NCBI GenBank assembly: GCA_004346725.1 | Contig: SMDE01000002.1 | Coordinates: 1 to 64,000, forward strand | DNA: 64,000 nt | Direction of reading: 5' to 3' | DNA from: Phytobacter diazotrophicus | GTDB lineage: Bacteria > Pseudomonadota > Gammaproteobacteria > Enterobacterales > Enterobacteriaceae | Part shown: piece by piece, positions 61,699 through 64,000 of the stretch | Position numbering within the stretch: position 1 is the stretch's first letter | Layout of the letters: every line of letters begins with the position of its first letter | Notes under the pieces: generated by a model | The model's input: only the letters and a program-made list of their open reading frames with translations | Told to the model about the DNA's origin: nothing | Databases searched by the model: none | Translations under genes and position numbers: made by a program

Positions 61699-64000
61699 TT
61701 AAAATCTGACATTCAGATCAAAAGCGAGGGCGATATTTCGCTCACGCTTGCCATCGTAAGGACGTTTGTCCCAGGAGAGCGTCACCCCGGCATCCACTAC
61801 GTTATTCCATTGAATGCGCTGCCCGTAGCCAAGCTGAGTAATGGCACCGCTATTGTGTCCTTGTTGCCAGTAGCCCCCCGCGCCTACGATAATCTGCTGT
61901 TTCCAGACGGTATCGTAATGGTGATACATCACGTGCTCCGCGCGCAGGCCCGCAACGGCTGAAACGTCACGTTTGGGGTTGTAATAAGGCGCATTGTCTT
62001 TGCTGTTGTGGCTACCGTTGATGGCGGGGATGAAATCCAGCGTAAAACGCGGCCGGGTCCACAGCCGCTCTTTGCCGCTGATGCCGTACTCCAGGCGATC
62101 ATTGCCATCCGTAAAATGGGTGCCCGCCAGTGAAAAATGGTATTCGCGACGTTCGTTGTGATACCAACGCAGCCAAAGGTCGCCGCCGTTGGAACTTACG
62201 CCATTGCGTAACGCACGCAGCGGCGTATTACGCGATAACCGCTCCGCCGAACCACCCACCCGCCAGTTGTCATTAAAATCGTGCCAGGCAGACAGGCGTC
62301 CACCGACTTTCTGCCCGTCGCCGTAGTTATGCCCGGACACTTCCAGTTCGGCCCAGTTATCCCGTGAGGTCCACTCCGCACCGGCGCCGATATCGCGGTT
62401 AATCCCCTTGCCTTCTTCAAACTCACCGCTGGCAAAGTTATAGCCCGCAAAGAGTCGCCAGTTATCGTTTATGGGCGGGCTGTACAGGGTAGTGTTCAGG
62501 GTGAAATCATGTTTGCCGCTAATGGGGCTGTCCGACGAAATCCCCTGCGTGCCGCTGATACGCAGCTCCGCTTTATTGTGTACCGCCAGCAGGCGTTCGA
62601 GCTGACGGGTGGCGAAATCATCGGGACTGCGTGCGACCACATCACTGGTCAGTTCATTGGCCTGCCGCCACTCCTGCAATTCCAGCGCCGTCGAGGCCTG
62701 CTGTCTCTCCAGCGCCAGGTTGGTGGGTTCAATGACCTCAGCAAGCTTAAGTTCGCGTTCTGCTGCGTGCGGGAGGCCCCGCGCCAGCAAGACCGACGCT
62801 AAAGCAATACGCAGATCCTGATTACCCGCAGCCTTGCTCACCAGCGTTTGCGCTTGTTTTTGTGCGGCAGCTAAGTCATTGGTTGCCGTGAAATAGTCGA
62901 TAAGCAATGACTGACCGAGCAGCCAGTTATCGTTAGGTTGCGGTGTGGGTGAACCCTCGAAATAGATAAAGTAAGGGCTTTTACTGATGTAGGTGTCCAG
63001 TTGCTGCTTTGCTTTATCGAAGTGATTATTGTCGAGACGTGCATAGAAAAGGTCTTGCTGGTCATCCATGGTGAGCGGCATCACCGCGACAGGGCCATGC
63101 GGGTAGAAAACCGCTTCCAGCATTGATTCCGCTTTATCAGGCTGTCGCTCGGCAAGCCAGGCAGAGGCAACCCAGCGCCGGGCATAATTGGGGACGTGTT
63201 GTCCATCGGCCTCCAGCGCTTCATATTCGGCAATGACCTCAGCACTGCGTTTGCGAATCACCAGGGCACCCAGTCTGTCGATTCTGGCGCGCCGCACATC
63301 CTTTTGCGCCTCGGGGTTATCTTTCCAGGCAGCGATGAAGGCGTCATAGCGGGCAAGCGCTTGATCGGCCACCAGATAGCGCTCTTCTTCGTTGCGGGCG
63401 GGTGTAAACGCCGCGCGTACTGTCTGGGCGGCGGCATCGAGTTCAAGCTGGCGGGTGATCGCATCGGACTGCGGGTTGCGCTCGTAAAGCGACAGCGCGG
63501 GGCCGGCTATCCGGTTAGCCGTCATGGCGGACAACAGTGTCGGCACCACATTTTTGCTTGCCGGTGAATCCGCATCAACGCGGGTCGCGGCGAGCAACGC
63601 ATCCCAGTTTTTACCCTGCGCCTTGTAAACATAAGCCAGCAGCGCATCGCGTTCCGGCCCCGGAGACTGCTCTGCCCACTGCTGTGCGGCGGTAATGGCC
63701 TCTTCGTTACGCCGGGCATCGGCGAGGGTCATTATCCATCCGGTTCGCGCGTCATTGTTGTCGGGCTCCTCACGTAAAACGCGCTCCCAGACATTCAGTG
63801 ATTCATCCCATTTTTTCAGATTGCGCAGGGCGCGTGCCACGGCGATTTGTCCGCGGACCGGAATGACCATTTTGTCCTGATAGCGGCCCCATACTTCCAG
63901 CGTCTGTGCATCGTTATCTGCCCAAGCGGATACCTGTAGCCAGTCGGCAACTTGCTCTGGCGTCAGCGGCGCAGTTTGCTCGCGGGCAGTGAGATACGTC
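61699..64000 (-). CDS. pgaA: PgaA, outer membrane PNAG porin (N-terminus beyond the right edge)
   Basis: The frame is open to the window end and beyond the ATG at 63868-63870 (upstream it reads EQVADWLQVSAWADN), so the true start lies outside; roughly the first 50 residues are missing. The N-terminal half is tetratricopeptide repeats that guide the polymer. The C-terminal 250 residues form the export barrel, ending in Phe (LAFDLNVRF) as outer membrane proteins do. First gene of pgaABCD; 8 bases before pgaB. Confidence 0.95.
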   Translation of the reverse strand, partial: TYLTAREQTAPLTPEQVADWLQVSAWADNDAQTLEVWGRYQDKMVIPVRGQIAVARALRNLKKWDESLNVWERVLREEPDNNDARTGWIMTLADARRNEEAITAAQQWAEQSPGPERDALLAYVYKAQGKNWDALLAATRVDADSPASKNVVPTLLSAMTANRIAGPALSLYERNPQSDAITRQLELDAAAQTVRAAFTPARNEEERYLVADQALARYDAFIAAWKDNPEAQKDVRRARIDRLGALVIRKRSAEVIAEYEALEADGQHVPNYARRWVASAWLAERQPDKAESMLEAVFYPHGPVAVMPLTMDDQQDLFYARLDNNHFDKAKQQLDTYISKSPYFIYFEGSPTPQPNDNWLLGQSLLIDYFTATNDLAAAQKQAQTLVSKAAGNQDLRIALASVLLARGLPHAAERELKLAEVIEPTNLALERQQASTALELQEWRQANELTSDVVARSPDDFATRQLERLLAVHNKAELRISGTQGISSDSPISGKHDFTLNTTLYSPPINDNWRLFAGYNFASGEFEEGKGINRDIGAGAEWTSRDNWAELEVSGHNYGDGQKVGGRLSAWHDFNDNWRVGGSAERLSRNTPLRALRNGVSSNGGDLWLRWYHNERREYHFSLAGTHFTDGNDRLEYGISGKERLWTRPRFTLDFIPAINGSHNSKDNAPYYNPKRDVSAVAGLRAEHVMYHHYDTVWKQQIIVGAGGYWQQGHNSGAITQLGYGQRIQWNNVVDAGVTLSWDKRPYDGKRERNIALAFDLNVRF

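Overview
The window is chromosomal DNA from a member of the Enterobacteriaceae. The hemA-prfA-prmC-sirB2-sirB1-kdsA block, the divergent lolB-ispE-prs block and dauA / ychH / pth / ychF have the gene order and near-identical protein sequences of Escherichia coli. The budABC acetoin/butanediol operon with its LysR regulator, the lutABC operon, pgaABCD and a VgrG gene at the left edge point to the Klebsiella/Enterobacter/Kosakonia side of the family. Genus is inferred from gene content only.

Layout. 1-218: start of a vgrG (type VI secretion tip) gene running off the left edge. 700-6018 (minus): Kdo-8-P synthase, SirB1/SirB2, release factor 1 and its methylase, glutamyl-tRNA reductase. 6220-14099: lolB, ispE, prs, dauA, a MerR/TipAS-type regulator, ychH, pth, ychF. 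14087-18870: a small integrative element at the 3' end of ychF, bounded by a 37-bp direct repeat. It carries a P4-type tyrosine integrase whose C-terminal end is cut by an IS3-family (IS407-group) insertion sequence, a small exported protein, a zinc-ribbon protein, a DUF4145 protein, and a 43-base fragment of a threonine tRNA gene next to the right end. 18963-27627: accessory genes, many regulators paired with enzymes or pumps (VOC/WYL, TetR, an exported BPL-N protein, Tet(X)-like monooxygenase/MarR, EmrAB-like pump/TetR). 28019-32269: budC-budB-budA and budR. 32358-37988: AraC regulator, cyclopropane fatty acid synthase, lutABC, small AraC regulator. 38064-41402: diguanylate cyclase and an MFS transporter.

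41550-53654 is the most interesting part: a catabolic-looking cluster of 13 genes around one LysR regulator. It holds a Rid-family protein, a DUF1028 Ntn-type protein, an M20 deacetylase, a polyamine-type ABC importer (its ATPase separated from the binding protein and permeases), a quinone oxidoreductase, a glutathione transferase, a type II dehydroquinase homologue, a hydroxyacid dehydrogenase and a flavin monooxygenase. The Rid protein lacks the family's catalytic arginine and the dehydroquinase homologue lacks two active-site residues. An identical 13-base word lies upstream of the first gene and in the LysR divergent region, where it forms half of an inverted repeat; a looser match lies upstream of the ATPase gene. 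I read this as one LysR regulon for uptake and breakdown of an unknown, probably amine- or amide-containing compound.

53930-64000: a PAS-PAS-GGDEF-EAL protein, an iron alcohol dehydrogenase, and pgaDCBA for poly-N-acetylglucosamine export, with pgaA running off the right edge. The two cyclic-di-GMP genes may feed into Pga control, but that is inference from proximity and known Pga biology.
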